Source of the DNA: Methylicorpusculum sp.
GTDB lineage: Bacteria; Pseudomonadota; Gammaproteobacteria; Methylococcales; Methylomonadaceae
Reading direction: 5' to 3'
DNA length: 64,000 nt
Assembly: GCF_030651835.1 (NCBI RefSeq)
Contig: NZ_JAUSBX010000137.1
Coordinates: 1-64,000, forward strand
The notes beneath the pieces were generated by a model, which saw only the letters and a program-made list of their open reading frames with translations, did no database searches and was not told where the DNA came from. Each line of letters opens with the position of its first letter. The stretch's first letter is position 1. This document shows, one piece after another, positions 45,951 to 55,599 of the stretch. Made by a program: the position numbers and the translations under genes.

Positions 45951-47292
45951 ACCGGTCTTTAGGGAAATATTTATCTATCAAGGCTTGTTTCATGAGCAGT
46001 TCGGTTTCATCAAAACACTCAGCAAGCGTTTGCCAGCTTAAGTCCAGGGCAGCTTCCAAGGTCATCGAAACTTGAATATCCATAAACCGCGTTCGAAATA
46101 ATTGACCGAATTTTAGGAGTTTGTTATCAAATGGCGATAAATCAAAGGCCATGGCCAATTTTTGTTCGGCTTCATTGGCCGCAGAATAAAAACGAATCAT
46201 GGTGTTCATTATCTGAGCATGATCTTCGCGGGTTACTTTACCGATAACATGTTGCTTTAGCCGTGATAATGATCCAAATGGATCCAGCATGCCATCGTGA
46301 AGATAAAACTGGCCTTCGGTGATATAACCCGTATTATCCGGGACAGGATGAGTTACATCATTCCCCGGCATAGTCGTAACGGCCAAAATGGTGACCGAGC
46401 CCGCGCCTTTATAGTCACAGGCTTTTTCATATCGGCGGGCCAATTGCGAATATAAATCGCCCATATAGCCGCGATTGGACGGCACATGCTCCATTGAAAT
46501 GCCAATTTCCTTCATCGCATCGGCATAGGCGGTCATATCGGTCATCAGAACCAATACCCGCTTTCCCTCCTCGACCGCAAAGCGTTCTGCAACCGCCAAA
46601 GCAAGATCGGGAACCATCAAACGTTCGACGATGGGGTCTGAGGCTAAATTACAAAACATCACGGTTCTGGCAAAAACACCGGCTGTTTCGAACTGGTTTC
46701 TAAAATAATGAAAGTCATCAAAAATCAGACCTAATCCAGCGAAAACGACGATATCAGCATCCGCCTGAATACCAATCCGTGCCAGAAAGGCATTGAACGG
46801 CTCACCCGCTATTGAAAAAATAGGAATCTTTTGGCTTTCCACCAAACAATTGAATAGATCAATCATCGGCACATCGGTTCGGATCATTCTTGATGCCAAT
46901 ACTCTTTTTAGAGGATTTACCGAGGCACTGATAATGGACACTTTGGGATCGGGTTGTAAATCGGACCCTCCATCCATGGGATTGCCAACACCGTTGAAAA
47001 TGCGGCCTAAGATGTTTTCAGAATAAGTGACTTCCAGACCATGCCCTAAAAACCGAACCGATGCATCGGTTGAAATGCCCCGTGTACCCGAAAACACTTG
47101 TAGCGAGATTTTGCGATCATCGATTTTTATGACTTGAGCCAGAGAGACCGTGCCGTTTGTGTCTTCAACTTTGGCCAAATCCCCAAAACGTGTTCTTATT
47201 TCGGAGTTTTCATTCGTAGGACTGACCCTGACAGTAATGATATTTCCGACTATTGAGACTATGTTGCAATATTTGACCATTTGCTCAATCAT
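45928..47292 (-). CDS. V/A-type ATPase subunit B (regulatory)
   Basis: A 454-residue non-catalytic subunit. It has FNGVGNPMDGG, PIFSIAGEPFNAF in place of a P-loop, and VLMTDMTAYADAMKEI, AVTTMPGNDVTHPVPDNTGY. First gene of the operon: B-D-I-K-E-DUF2764-A. ATG at 47292, 97 bases after the diguanylate cyclase stop. Confidence 0.94.
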   Translation of the reverse strand: MIEQMVKYCNIVSIVGNIITVRVSPTNENSEIRTRFGDLAKVEDTNGTVSLAQVIKIDDRKISLQVFSGTRGISTDASVRFLGHGLEVTYSENILGRIFNGVGNPMDGGSDLQPDPKVSIISASVNPLKRVLASRMIRTDVPMIDLFNCLVESQKIPIFSIAGEPFNAFLARIGIQADADIVVFAGLGLIFDDFHYFRNQFETAGVFARTVMFCNLASDPIVERLMVPDLALAVAERFAVEEGKRVLVLMTDMTAYADAMKEIGISMEHVPSNRGYMGDLYSQLARRYEKACDYKGAGSVTILAVTTMPGNDVTHPVPDNTGYITEGQFYLHDGMLDPFGSLSRLKQHVIGKVTREDHAQIMNTMIRFYSAANEAEQKLAMAFDLSPFDNKLLKFGQLFRTRFMDIQVSMTLEAALDLSWQTLAECFDETELLMKQALIDKYFPKDRYEQAITE

Positions 47293-47389
47293 GTTTTATC
47301 TCGATACATCATATTAATAGTGATGGATATTCTAATATCATGGGACAGAATTCAAGACTGAAAATCAAGTAAGGTTACAAACCATTCAG

Positions 47390-48523
47390 TCAAGCACGTT
47401 TCCAGTGTACTTCAGATAGATCAGAGACACATTCTGATATTTCAACCTTGTTGCGGCCATTATGTTTAGCTTTATACAGGGCACTATCAGCTGACTCGAT
47501 CAGTTTAGCAGCAAGGACAGGGCCTGTTAATAATTTAGATTCGGAGGGAATACACGATGAAGCCCCTATGGATATAGTCAAGGAAATGGATTGACCGTCA
47601 AAGACAATGACTAATCCCTCAATGGTGGCCCGAATACGTTCGGCTATGCTTTTAAGCGTTTTATCATCAATATGTGAGAGCAGCGCAACAAATTCCTCAC
47701 CTCCATACCGTGCCAATACATCATTATTTCTGAGCAGGTTTTTGATAGTACTCGCGACAAGTTTCAGAACATAGTCACCCGCTTGATGACCATAAGTGTC
47801 ATTGACCTGTTTAAAATGATCGATATCTAAGAAAAGGCACGAAAGCGCCTCGTTGCTTCGTTGACAGCGATCCAGCTCTTCGCTCATCCGTTGCTCTAAA
47901 AATCGCCGGTTATTGACCCGGGTCAGCGTATCGATATAACTGGTGCGCCGCATGGTTTCATAATTCAGATTGTTTTCCAGACAAATACTGACCACCGAGA
48001 CCATATGCTCAAGAAAATCAGTCGCCATATTGTCTATAAAACGGTCAGACTGATAGCTGCCAAAGTTCAGCGCACCCATGACAGTACCTCGGCGGCATAG
48101 CGGGATAATGGCAACACAAACAGGCTTTTCATCGACTTTGGAAAAAAAATCGCCACACTTATCCGGTCGAAATTGCCCTATAAAGGGTCTCATTGCTAAA
48201 CTGAACGTATGGTTTAACAACTCTTTATCCTGTAACAAAATCAAATCTTTAATATTGTCGGGTTCCAAACCTTCTTCAGCCAGGCTTTCAGCTAATTCTC
48301 CATCGGTATCAATGATGCTGAAAGTCAGCACATCAATATTAAAAAAGACTTTTCCCTCATGCAAAACCAGCAAAATCATCTCAGCCAGCGAACTGGCATT
48401 GATCAGTTGCCGTTCAAAGTCTTGTAATTTTTTAAATGACCGGCTGTTTTGGTTGACTCTTCCGAGCACGCCATCCAGGTGGCTTTCCAGTACCGATAAA
48501 TTTGTAATTAAGTCTTCTTGCAA
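47390..48523 (-). CDS. Diguanylate cyclase with GAF/DUF484-like sensor
   Basis: A 377-residue soluble signalling enzyme making c-di-GMP. A sensor region (about 35-190, DUF484/GAF-like with VTMVSICLENNLNYE-type linker) precedes a GGDEF domain. The active site is RYGGEEFVAL and an inhibitory I-site RNND lies exactly five residues before it, so product inhibition is expected. It starts with TTG at 48523. It may share a transcript with the ATPase operon. Confidence 0.88.
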   Translation of the reverse strand: MQEDLITNLSVLESHLDGVLGRVNQNSRSFKKLQDFERQLINASSLAEMILLVLHEGKVFFNIDVLTFSIIDTDGELAESLAEEGLEPDNIKDLILLQDKELLNHTFSLAMRPFIGQFRPDKCGDFFSKVDEKPVCVAIIPLCRRGTVMGALNFGSYQSDRFIDNMATDFLEHMVSVVSICLENNLNYETMRRTSYIDTLTRVNNRRFLEQRMSEELDRCQRSNEALSCLFLDIDHFKQVNDTYGHQAGDYVLKLVASTIKNLLRNNDVLARYGGEEFVALLSHIDDKTLKSIAERIRATIEGLVIVFDGQSISLTISIGASSCIPSESKLLTGPVLAAKLIESADSALYKAKHNGRNKVEISECVSDLSEVHWKRA

Positions 48524-49153
48524 AGTGTTTTCTCAAAAGGCCTTGCTACATGTGACATAAGAGTAGCACTTAACCGGAAAAATACGACGAACCATTAGGT
48601 TCAGTTTTAATCGGATATTCGTATTCGGATAATGAAATACCGTGTACCTGGCAATCGGGCCGACAATGTTTTGAGACAATCGTAACCAGCCATTACCGGC
48701 CGTTGAGGCTCCCGACGAAATTTTCGATACCTAAGTTCAACGAATGATAGCTTTTAGGCAAGCAATCTTGCGTCCTCTTTGGCTAGACCCGGCCATTTTC
48801 CGTCACTGAATACCCCTAAATAACTGACTGCAAACTAGCTCATTGTCGCCAATGATTATTTGCTTAAAAGCCAGATACAACTAAAACCACTTAAAAAATA
48901 ACGGCTTTGCTGATCCGAAATATTGCGCTGACTAAGCTATGATTCGAACGCCTGACTGAAGAGATGCGGTAACAGTCAATATGACAGCCTCTAATTTCAC
49001 CTATTGGCTCAGTTTGGATGATATACGGAAGGTAAAAATCCTTGCAGTTCAATAATTTAGTTTTGCAGCCCTAGTTTCGTGGTAGTTATACTGTTAACAG
49101 CTTAAAAACTTGTTAGGCATATCCAATATTTTCTTCAAACTTCGAGAGGCAAT
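48524..49153. other. Non-coding interval
   Basis: About 630 bases. No gene, RNA or repeat could be supported. It separates the minus-strand ATPase block from accessory genes and looks like decayed sequence. Confidence 0.4.
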
Positions 49154-49516
49154 ATGAAGACATCCGAGCGCGCTTGTCAAATTTGGTCCGTTCTTGCATG
49201 GGTTGCGCGAAATAGGCAGACACTCACCTACGCAGATCTCGGGAAATTGATTGGAGTCCCACCAGCAGGTCTAGGTAACTTATTGGAACCGATTCAGTCA
49301 TATTGCATTCTAGAAAAACTTCCGCCGTTGACCGTTCTGGTCGTCAAGACTGACAATGGACTACCTGGATCCGGATTCACCGGGGCAACCGCAAATGAGT
49401 TTGGAAGTGCACTCGCCGCGGTCTATGGAAAAGATTGGCTCGCACATGGAAACCCCCAATCCGAAAAGTTGGACGCAGCTGTGAAATCACTGCCTTCAAA
49501 CGGAACCATTGCTTGA
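49154..49516 (+). CDS. Small conserved hypothetical protein, winged-helix-like
   Basis: A 120-residue protein preceded by GAGAGGC. The pattern RACQIWSVLAWVARNRQTLT, YADLGKLIGVPPAGLGNLL, then LPPLTVLVVKTDNGLPGSGF recalls small proteins seen scattered in accessory and defence islands; the first half resembles a winged-helix fold. Function is unknown. It neighbours a phage-tail-collar-type gene, supporting an accessory origin. Confidence 0.65.
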   Translation: MKTSERACQIWSVLAWVARNRQTLTYADLGKLIGVPPAGLGNLLEPIQSYCILEKLPPLTVLVVKTDNGLPGSGFTGATANEFGSALAAVYGKDWLAHGNPQSEKLDAAVKSLPSNGTIA

Positions 49517-49727
49517 ATTCATTAGTTCAAAAATTACTCCACCAATCGCTTGGAGGTGGGCAAAGCGAACCACAATCTAACCTTATTCGTCAGGCCGTAT
49601 TGGTGCTGCGGGGTTGCTTGCCCCGCCTCAGCCAACGTTCAACAGCATTGCCCAACGGCGACAGAAGTCGGGGCGTATACCAGCGATAAACGACACGGCC
49701 GGCTCAAGCCGGACGCGCACTTGGAAG

Positions 49728-49970
49728 CTACGGCCTCGAAGGGAAGAGACCCTCCACACAGATGCAATAGACCAGACCCGGCGCCGGTTCCTTCCCAACG
49801 AGGTTGGGAAGCGCAAACGTACGTTGGCCGTCGCCACCATATGTCGTGCCGAGAAGGGTATAAACCATCACATGCTGCTCGATAGGGAGCATTGCTCCAT
49901 TGCAGATCAACCATCCTTTCGGAGCATAATTGAATGCAAAGAGTTGAATTTGCCCGACGAATGTTTCCAT
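49728..49970 (-). CDS. Tail-collar-domain protein (microcystin-dependent type)
   Basis: An 80-residue protein. Start ATG 49970 follows AGGAG by eight bases; the longer frame to 50147 is not needed. FAFNYAPKGWLICNGAMLPI, LLGTTYGGDGQRTFALPNL and the ending GLFPSRP match small stand-alone phage tail collar proteins, so the gene appears complete. No other tail gene is near. Such proteins also occur in clusters of two or three in non-phage contexts. Confidence 0.85.
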   Translation of the reverse strand: METFVGQIQLFAFNYAPKGWLICNGAMLPIEQHVMVYTLLGTTYGGDGQRTFALPNLVGKEPAPGLVYCICVEGLFPSRP

Positions 49971-50652
49971 TTCGACATCTCCTAAGTTGATGACAAGAAG
50001 GCCGTCTGTGCACGTACCCAGAAGCGGGTACACCGTAGCCGATCCTCGGCCTCTACTGGCAGGACCAAGACGTCTGCGGCCTAACCAGTTATTATCCAGG
50101 TCGATATTGTTACGCCGTAACTGAGTCTTCTGCAAGTTCAATTTCAAAAAATATCATAAACGCTTGAGCACTGAACGGGATAACACTCATTTTCGCCATG
50201 CTAAACAGGTCGGGATAATTCCATATCCACTTTATTGAATGACTGAAAATCGATATGAACTGACATTTGGAAGACCAGGTGAATAGACTGGTTTGGGTCG
50301 GTTGAACTCGCTGGCGAATAGCCGCTTTCAGGAATCGGAATTCAATGACAGCTTTCCGGTAATGGATCTGAAGAGAAGACAGCCACCCGGAGACCCAATC
50401 CCGCCATACACCTTTCTCCAAAGCGGCCGCATGCCTAATTATCGTTTTTTTGGTTTCGCTTCTACGAAGCAGCCTTTCGTGGTCTCCGGTACTCGGCCAA
50501 TTGCGGTCAAAAAGGTTTCTTGATGCAATGACCGCAATGTGAGCTACTCTAGCCAGTGATTTCAATCCTTTTTCCTAAAATTTTAGGTTTTTTTGTGTTT
50601 AATCCCACTAATTGGCACACTGTTAATGTGTAGTGAAATCCGCGTAAATATT
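49971..50652. other. Interval with no supported gene
   Basis: A 151-codon minus frame (50110-50565, TTG start) has no recognisable domain. A palindrome CCTAAAATTTTAGG (50574-50587) followed by seven T residues could act as a weak plus-strand terminator. Nothing else was recognised. Confidence 0.4.
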
Positions 50653-52551
50653 CTATCTGGTCATAAAATCCGGCGTGATCAAATGCTCCATTAGAATACG
50701 ACGTATTTCCTCAATAGCCTCGGGTTGGTCTTGGCAGGAATGCCCCCAGCGAATGATTTTTTCCGAAATTACATCGTCGATATGCGCGCTTCGGTAAGCA
50801 ACCACACCATCATCGCCTTCTTCTATCGGACCATCGCCGTCTACCGCAATGATGGAGTGCGCGCGTACAATCGGTGATATTGGAATGGAAGCTAATGTTT
50901 TCAAGGCGGGATTGTTGGGATTCATATTGTCAGCAGCGGTCGGCGGTCTGCGCAGCAACCGATTCAGCTTTTCGTCTCCACTGGAAACCGCGGCCTGCTC
51001 GATTCCGTTGAGCACGGTTGATGGCAGCTTGACCAGTCTGGAAACCAGGCTCGTAACCCAATCATGGGCCGCTGCCATTGCACCATGCTGCGGGGTGGAA
51101 ATGAAGACCAGGCGTTTGACAAACGGCAAAGGTTCGAAAAACAGAGACTCCTTTAACAATTGCCGGGTTTCGGGGCTGACCGAGATTTCCTCAAACGGTT
51201 TGTCGCTAATCAAATCCCAAAATTGTGTTCCGCTGTCGATTGCGGTCGTTTTGGTCAATAAGCCGCCTTGGCTATGGCCGATCACAACCATGCGTTGGAT
51301 TGCCTCATCCGTTCCCTGTGGGTCGAATTCCCTGACCGCCTTTTGTAATGCGGTTCTCAGTCGGCCAGCGGAATAAGGTATGGGATTGGCCGAATCGTAC
51401 ATGAATGCCCAGATCTGAAATTGTTCTCGGATGAGCGGATCGCCTTCCAGTTCATTGACCAATTCAGCCCAACGTGCCGGACTTGAAGCCGTGCCATGCA
51501 CCAAGACGATGGGAATCTTCCCTGGACGATAAGGATGCAAGGTGAGCAAGCCATCTTGGGCTCGGTCTTTGGGGATGATGCCGCCGAATAATCCGCTGCT
51601 GAAGAAATTGGCAATTTCCAGTTCGTATAATGGATTGTTTTGTAATTGTTGTGCCAGTGCGGCAGTCAGATCGTACTCAAGGGATTGCGGCTGGCCGTTG
51701 ACCGTAATTTCCATGGTCTGATCCGCGGCATAAACCTGAATGCGTGCACTGAGATCGCCCTTGGCAAGGTGGCGGCGTGCATCGCCCAATTGCAATAATG
51801 CCGTAACCGGAACCTTGATGCGCGGACCGATGCGGTTGGAGCCGACCGCTTTACCATCAATTTTCTGTTGGGCGATGCTGGCGGCCAACGAGGCGCCCAA
51901 ACCAGGTATGCGATAGCGATTGCGTAAACCGCGCACCTCCATGGAAGCCGTCGAAATAAAATGCTCCAGGCTATAACCGCCCCACGTTAGGCCCGATTCG
52001 TCAATCATGACTGTCAATTTGCCGAAAGGCAGTTTGTATTCACCTGGTTTTAAATAGACTTCAATTTCGCCCTGATCATCGTCGTCCGGATTCGCCAGAC
52101 CTTGGGCAATACCTTGGTTATAAAGCTCGTAAGCAAGGCGGTAACGGGGATCGGAATACTTGAGTCGGATACCTTCGGTACTGCCCGGAAACAATAGCGA
52201 CCACGCGTACACGGAGGATGCCAGGAAATAGGCATGGTCGTTGGTTTGTTGAGCATGCAGCATGGATAGTTCGGCCAGAGCAAACAGTTTGTCTTCATCC
52301 TGACTGGGTTTTAAACTGGCATGCAGTTCCGCCAGAACGGTTTCCGGCTCGATTTCAAAGCGGTTCAGCAAGCCGTTTCGCCGCAGCACCATTTTTGCCG
52401 ATTCCGATGCCTCTCCAGCTGAGAGAGCACTCATGATGTTTAATTGATAGCCAGTCTGAATGTCTACCGGATTAGTGCCAACCGGGGTGGCGCAGCCCTG
52501 CAGCGACAATGCGATCGCAACGTATGCCGCCGTATGAATCAAAAAAACCAT
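50653..52551 (-). CDS. Lipase-like alpha/beta hydrolase lipoprotein
   Basis: A 632-residue predicted lipoprotein. Start ATG 52551 gives a signal peptide ending in lipobox LQGC; frames from 52590 and 52707 precede it and lack ribosome sites. The hydrolase core has PIVLVHGTASSPARW (oxyanion region, about residue 350), VVIGHSQGGLLTK (nucleophile Ser, about 425) and RAHSIIAVDGDGPIEEGDDG towards the end. An N-terminal 300-residue part is unassigned. It probably acts on lipids or esters at the envelope. Confidence 0.85.
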   Translation of the reverse strand: MVFLIHTAAYVAIALSLQGCATPVGTNPVDIQTGYQLNIMSALSAGEASESAKMVLRRNGLLNRFEIEPETVLAELHASLKPSQDEDKLFALAELSMLHAQQTNDHAYFLASSVYAWSLLFPGSTEGIRLKYSDPRYRLAYELYNQGIAQGLANPDDDDQGEIEVYLKPGEYKLPFGKLTVMIDESGLTWGGYSLEHFISTASMEVRGLRNRYRIPGLGASLAASIAQQKIDGKAVGSNRIGPRIKVPVTALLQLGDARRHLAKGDLSARIQVYAADQTMEITVNGQPQSLEYDLTAALAQQLQNNPLYELEIANFFSSGLFGGIIPKDRAQDGLLTLHPYRPGKIPIVLVHGTASSPARWAELVNELEGDPLIREQFQIWAFMYDSANPIPYSAGRLRTALQKAVREFDPQGTDEAIQRMVVIGHSQGGLLTKTTAIDSGTQFWDLISDKPFEEISVSPETRQLLKESLFFEPLPFVKRLVFISTPQHGAMAAAHDWVTSLVSRLVKLPSTVLNGIEQAAVSSGDEKLNRLLRRPPTAADNMNPNNPALKTLASIPISPIVRAHSIIAVDGDGPIEEGDDGVVAYRSAHIDDVISEKIIRWGHSCQDQPEAIEEIRRILMEHLITPDFMTR

Positions 52552-53100
52552 AAATGGCTCTTTATAACAGGATGAAAAAGTTGTCGTCATGAGTTTTGTT
52601 ATCAGTATGGATTTTGATTGGCGGAAAATACATGCATCCAAATGCATGATCGTTTCTAAATTTACCAGCAAAAAAAATGCCACACGATTGGCGAATCGAT
52701 CAGTCATGCTATTTATCCGGCCCTCATTATTACTGGCATCCCGCGCCGGCTAAGATTCGATCGGATTAATAATTAGGAGCGGAAAATGCGATTTATGTGC
52801 CTCGAATCGATAACTGGTTGCCTCGGGCGCGTGGGTTTTGTGTAATCTCCGATATCTCGTAGGTTTGACCTTGGTCCATGGAGTTTTTCGCTTCATGCCT
52901 AACTCCAAAGCAGGCGGCATCAATCAATAGATGCTGGCGCAATTCATGCTTTACTAAAACTTATCGTTAGCGTGTGATTGCATCTAACGCTGGCTAGCCG
53001 ATCATTCAACACATATTCACGCCTCAAATTCATCCGGATAGACAAGTCTACGGCAGAGGCAACTCCTTTGGTAACCCCTCAAGATTGAGACTCTAAAAAG
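52552..53100. other. Divergent intergenic region
   Basis: About 550 bases between the divergent lipase and MscS genes. No gene or clear promoter was recognised; a TGGCAT string at about 52737 lacks a properly spaced -12 element. Confidence 0.4.
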
Positions 53101-55437
53101 ATGCGAACAAGAAAAATTGTCAACAGTATCGGCTGCTTGCTAATCCTGTTGCTACAGAACGAAACCTTGGTGGCTAAAACTGATCCCAATGCGCTGACAA
53201 ATAGATCGATTGACACCGCCTCTTTGCTGGAACGCCAACGTGCATTGAATAACAAACATAGGGAAGTGCTTACGCAATTGGCGACACTGGCCAAAGGTGA
53301 AGCCAATATACTGGCCGGTGCAGAACACAGCGAGGCCAATGAATTCAAGCGCCAGTTAAACCTGCTGGCGAATGCCTATGAAACGCACCTGGACGCACTC
53401 AGTAAGTTAAAAGCCATCCAGGACGCACGACAAGATTTTCAACCGAATGCTCAAGCGTGGGCCGGTTTTTCCGATCCACCACCCTATTCATTGGCTTTTA
53501 TCCAGGACCAATGGCAACAAGTCCGCTTGAAAGATAGAGAAATCGAATCCGCGCGAATTGAATTAGCCATGCTGGAAGCCATGGTCGAATCCCATCGGCA
53601 AGCGTTTCAACTATCCTCGCAAAACTCCCGCAAAACCGACGAAAGGTTGGAATCGTCGTCCAACCCAGACAGCGAGCGAAACCGCTGGCTGAAAGCCTTC
53701 AACGATATATGCAAGCAACAACAGGAAGCGCGCTTGGCCTCGCTGGCTACCGAGCGGGAAGCTCGTCAGGAAAATCTGTCGTATCTACTGGAACAACGGG
53801 TACTTTTGCAACGCAAAGCCCGTCTTTCCAGTAGAACCTCACCGCTGTTGCTTGCGGAAAAAAACTTACAAATCAAGCAGCTGGAAGTGTCGCGACAAAA
53901 ACTGGATGATGAAACCGCCCAAACGCTTGAGCAGTATCAAAAAGCTCAGCAGCGTGTCCAGCAGATGCGTGAGCAATTGCTTCTTGCTCCGAAACACATG
54001 GCAAGCGACATATCCGACCGGATCAACGGTATTGGCTCGAGTCCGTTGCAGCAGGCGCTGGATACCGCCATGATCGAGATGGATGCGCTGGCATCCAATC
54101 TAAAAGTGCTACGCTTACTGGCACAGGCAACCGAGGTAAACCGACAAGTTTGGGAATTACAGTACAGCGCTGATCACGCCAAAGATCTGCAAATCGTTGA
54201 TGCCGTCATTCAGGATATAGACATTGGCTTGCAACGCTTGACGCCATGGCGTGAATATCTCGGTTCAGATCTGGCTACCGTGCGTAGTCGGCTCGATGCC
54301 CTGGAAAAACGCCTTAGTGAATGGCAAGGTGAGTACGGCAATCGTGATCAGGAGCTACGTAAACTGCAAGCCTATCATCGGCAGGAAACCTTGTTGAAAC
54401 GGGGTGTTGCTGAAGCCGATCAGTTGGAAGCGCGGTTGCGTAGCTTGTCGGATTTGCTGCAATGGCGGCACGACGAAGCGGATGCGATGCAACGTTTGCG
54501 GCTGTCTGCCAACCAAGCCATTGAAATGGCTGAAAGTTTGAGTGAATTCGAGTTGCTGACCATAGACGACACCATTATCGCCGATGGACGGGAAATCAGT
54601 GGTAAACGCCGGGTGACAGTCGGCAAGATCGTGCATATGCTGGCGATACTCAGCATCGGCTTCTGGTTCATCGGCCGCTTAGCGCGGTATAGCCGCGAAA
54701 AAGTGGTTAGCTGGCAATCGGCGCAGGCCAGTAGCGCATTGCTAGGTTTACGCCTGTTTAGTTTGACCGCTGTGATTGCCATTCTGGTGTTTGCTCTGGT
54801 CAGCGTGCATATTCCGCTGACCGTGTTTACCTTATTGGGAGGAACTCTGGCGATTGGGGTGGGTTTTGGCGCACAAAACCTGCTCAACAACTTCATCAGC
54901 GGCCTGATCTTGTTGATGGAGCGCTCGATCAAAATGGGCGACATCGTCGAAGTCGAAGGCATCCTCAGCCGCGTGAGTCATATCGGTAGCCGCTGTTGCC
55001 AGGTTCAACGTTTTGACGGCATTGATATGCTGATCCCCAACAGCAGTTTTCTGGAAAAAACCGTCACTAATTGGACATTATCGGACCATTGCTTGCGTCT
55101 GAGCGTGCTGGTCGGCGTTGCCTACGGAACGCCTTCTACTCAAGCCATGGCCTTGGTCAAACGCGCGGCAAGCGAGCACCCGCAAGTCATGACAATGCCC
55201 GAGCCGGAAGTTTACTTACAGGATTTCGCTGCCGACGCATTGAGCTTGAAACTGGATTTTTGGATCGACTTGCAGATTCAGCCCAATCGTTACCGGATAA
55301 TGAGCGATGTTCGTTTGCGTATCGAACAACTGTTCGCGGAGGCAAATATTGTTATTCCTTTTCAACGCCGCGATATTCATCTCGATGTCGTAAAGCCGCT
55401 TAAAGTTGAAATGGTCAAGGCGAATTCGGCCGGATAA
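53101..55437 (+). CDS. MscS-family mechanosensitive channel with long periplasmic part
   Basis: A 778-residue channel. A signal peptide (1-25) precedes about 450 residues of coiled coil, as in MscK/KefA-type or MscM-type proteins. Membrane helices at about 513-530, 548-565 and 577-600 lead to the pore helix TLAIGVGFGAQNLLNNFISG, then the MscS beta domain GDIVEVEGILSRVSHIGSR, with IPNSSFLEKTVTNWT. Fewer predicted helices than MscK. It presumably protects against hypo-osmotic shock. Confidence 0.9.
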   Translation: MRTRKIVNSIGCLLILLLQNETLVAKTDPNALTNRSIDTASLLERQRALNNKHREVLTQLATLAKGEANILAGAEHSEANEFKRQLNLLANAYETHLDALSKLKAIQDARQDFQPNAQAWAGFSDPPPYSLAFIQDQWQQVRLKDREIESARIELAMLEAMVESHRQAFQLSSQNSRKTDERLESSSNPDSERNRWLKAFNDICKQQQEARLASLATEREARQENLSYLLEQRVLLQRKARLSSRTSPLLLAEKNLQIKQLEVSRQKLDDETAQTLEQYQKAQQRVQQMREQLLLAPKHMASDISDRINGIGSSPLQQALDTAMIEMDALASNLKVLRLLAQATEVNRQVWELQYSADHAKDLQIVDAVIQDIDIGLQRLTPWREYLGSDLATVRSRLDALEKRLSEWQGEYGNRDQELRKLQAYHRQETLLKRGVAEADQLEARLRSLSDLLQWRHDEADAMQRLRLSANQAIEMAESLSEFELLTIDDTIIADGREISGKRRVTVGKIVHMLAILSIGFWFIGRLARYSREKVVSWQSAQASSALLGLRLFSLTAVIAILVFALVSVHIPLTVFTLLGGTLAIGVGFGAQNLLNNFISGLILLMERSIKMGDIVEVEGILSRVSHIGSRCCQVQRFDGIDMLIPNSSFLEKTVTNWTLSDHCLRLSVLVGVAYGTPSTQAMALVKRAASEHPQVMTMPEPEVYLQDFAADALSLKLDFWIDLQIQPNRYRIMSDVRLRIEQLFAEANIVIPFQRRDIHLDVVKPLKVEMVKANSAG

Positions 55438-55599
55438 AACAAAGTCTCAAATGCTTGAGTCGGCAAACGACTAAAGGGAAATTTTAGAGTTTCTGCTATC
55501 AATTATGCCTGACACGACATATCGGAGTCGTTATGATAAACCGTTCATCATACGGTGCCGCTATTGAGTAACGTCTTTTAGATTTGTCAGGTCAATTTC

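Noticed and set aside
50110-50565. Minus-strand 151-codon frame with TTG start
   Set aside because: No family resemblance, no clear ribosome site and unusual composition; kept only as part of an uncharacterised interval.
52730-52760. Possible second sigma-54 promoter (TGGCATCCC...)
   Set aside because: The -12 GC is not at the required distance.
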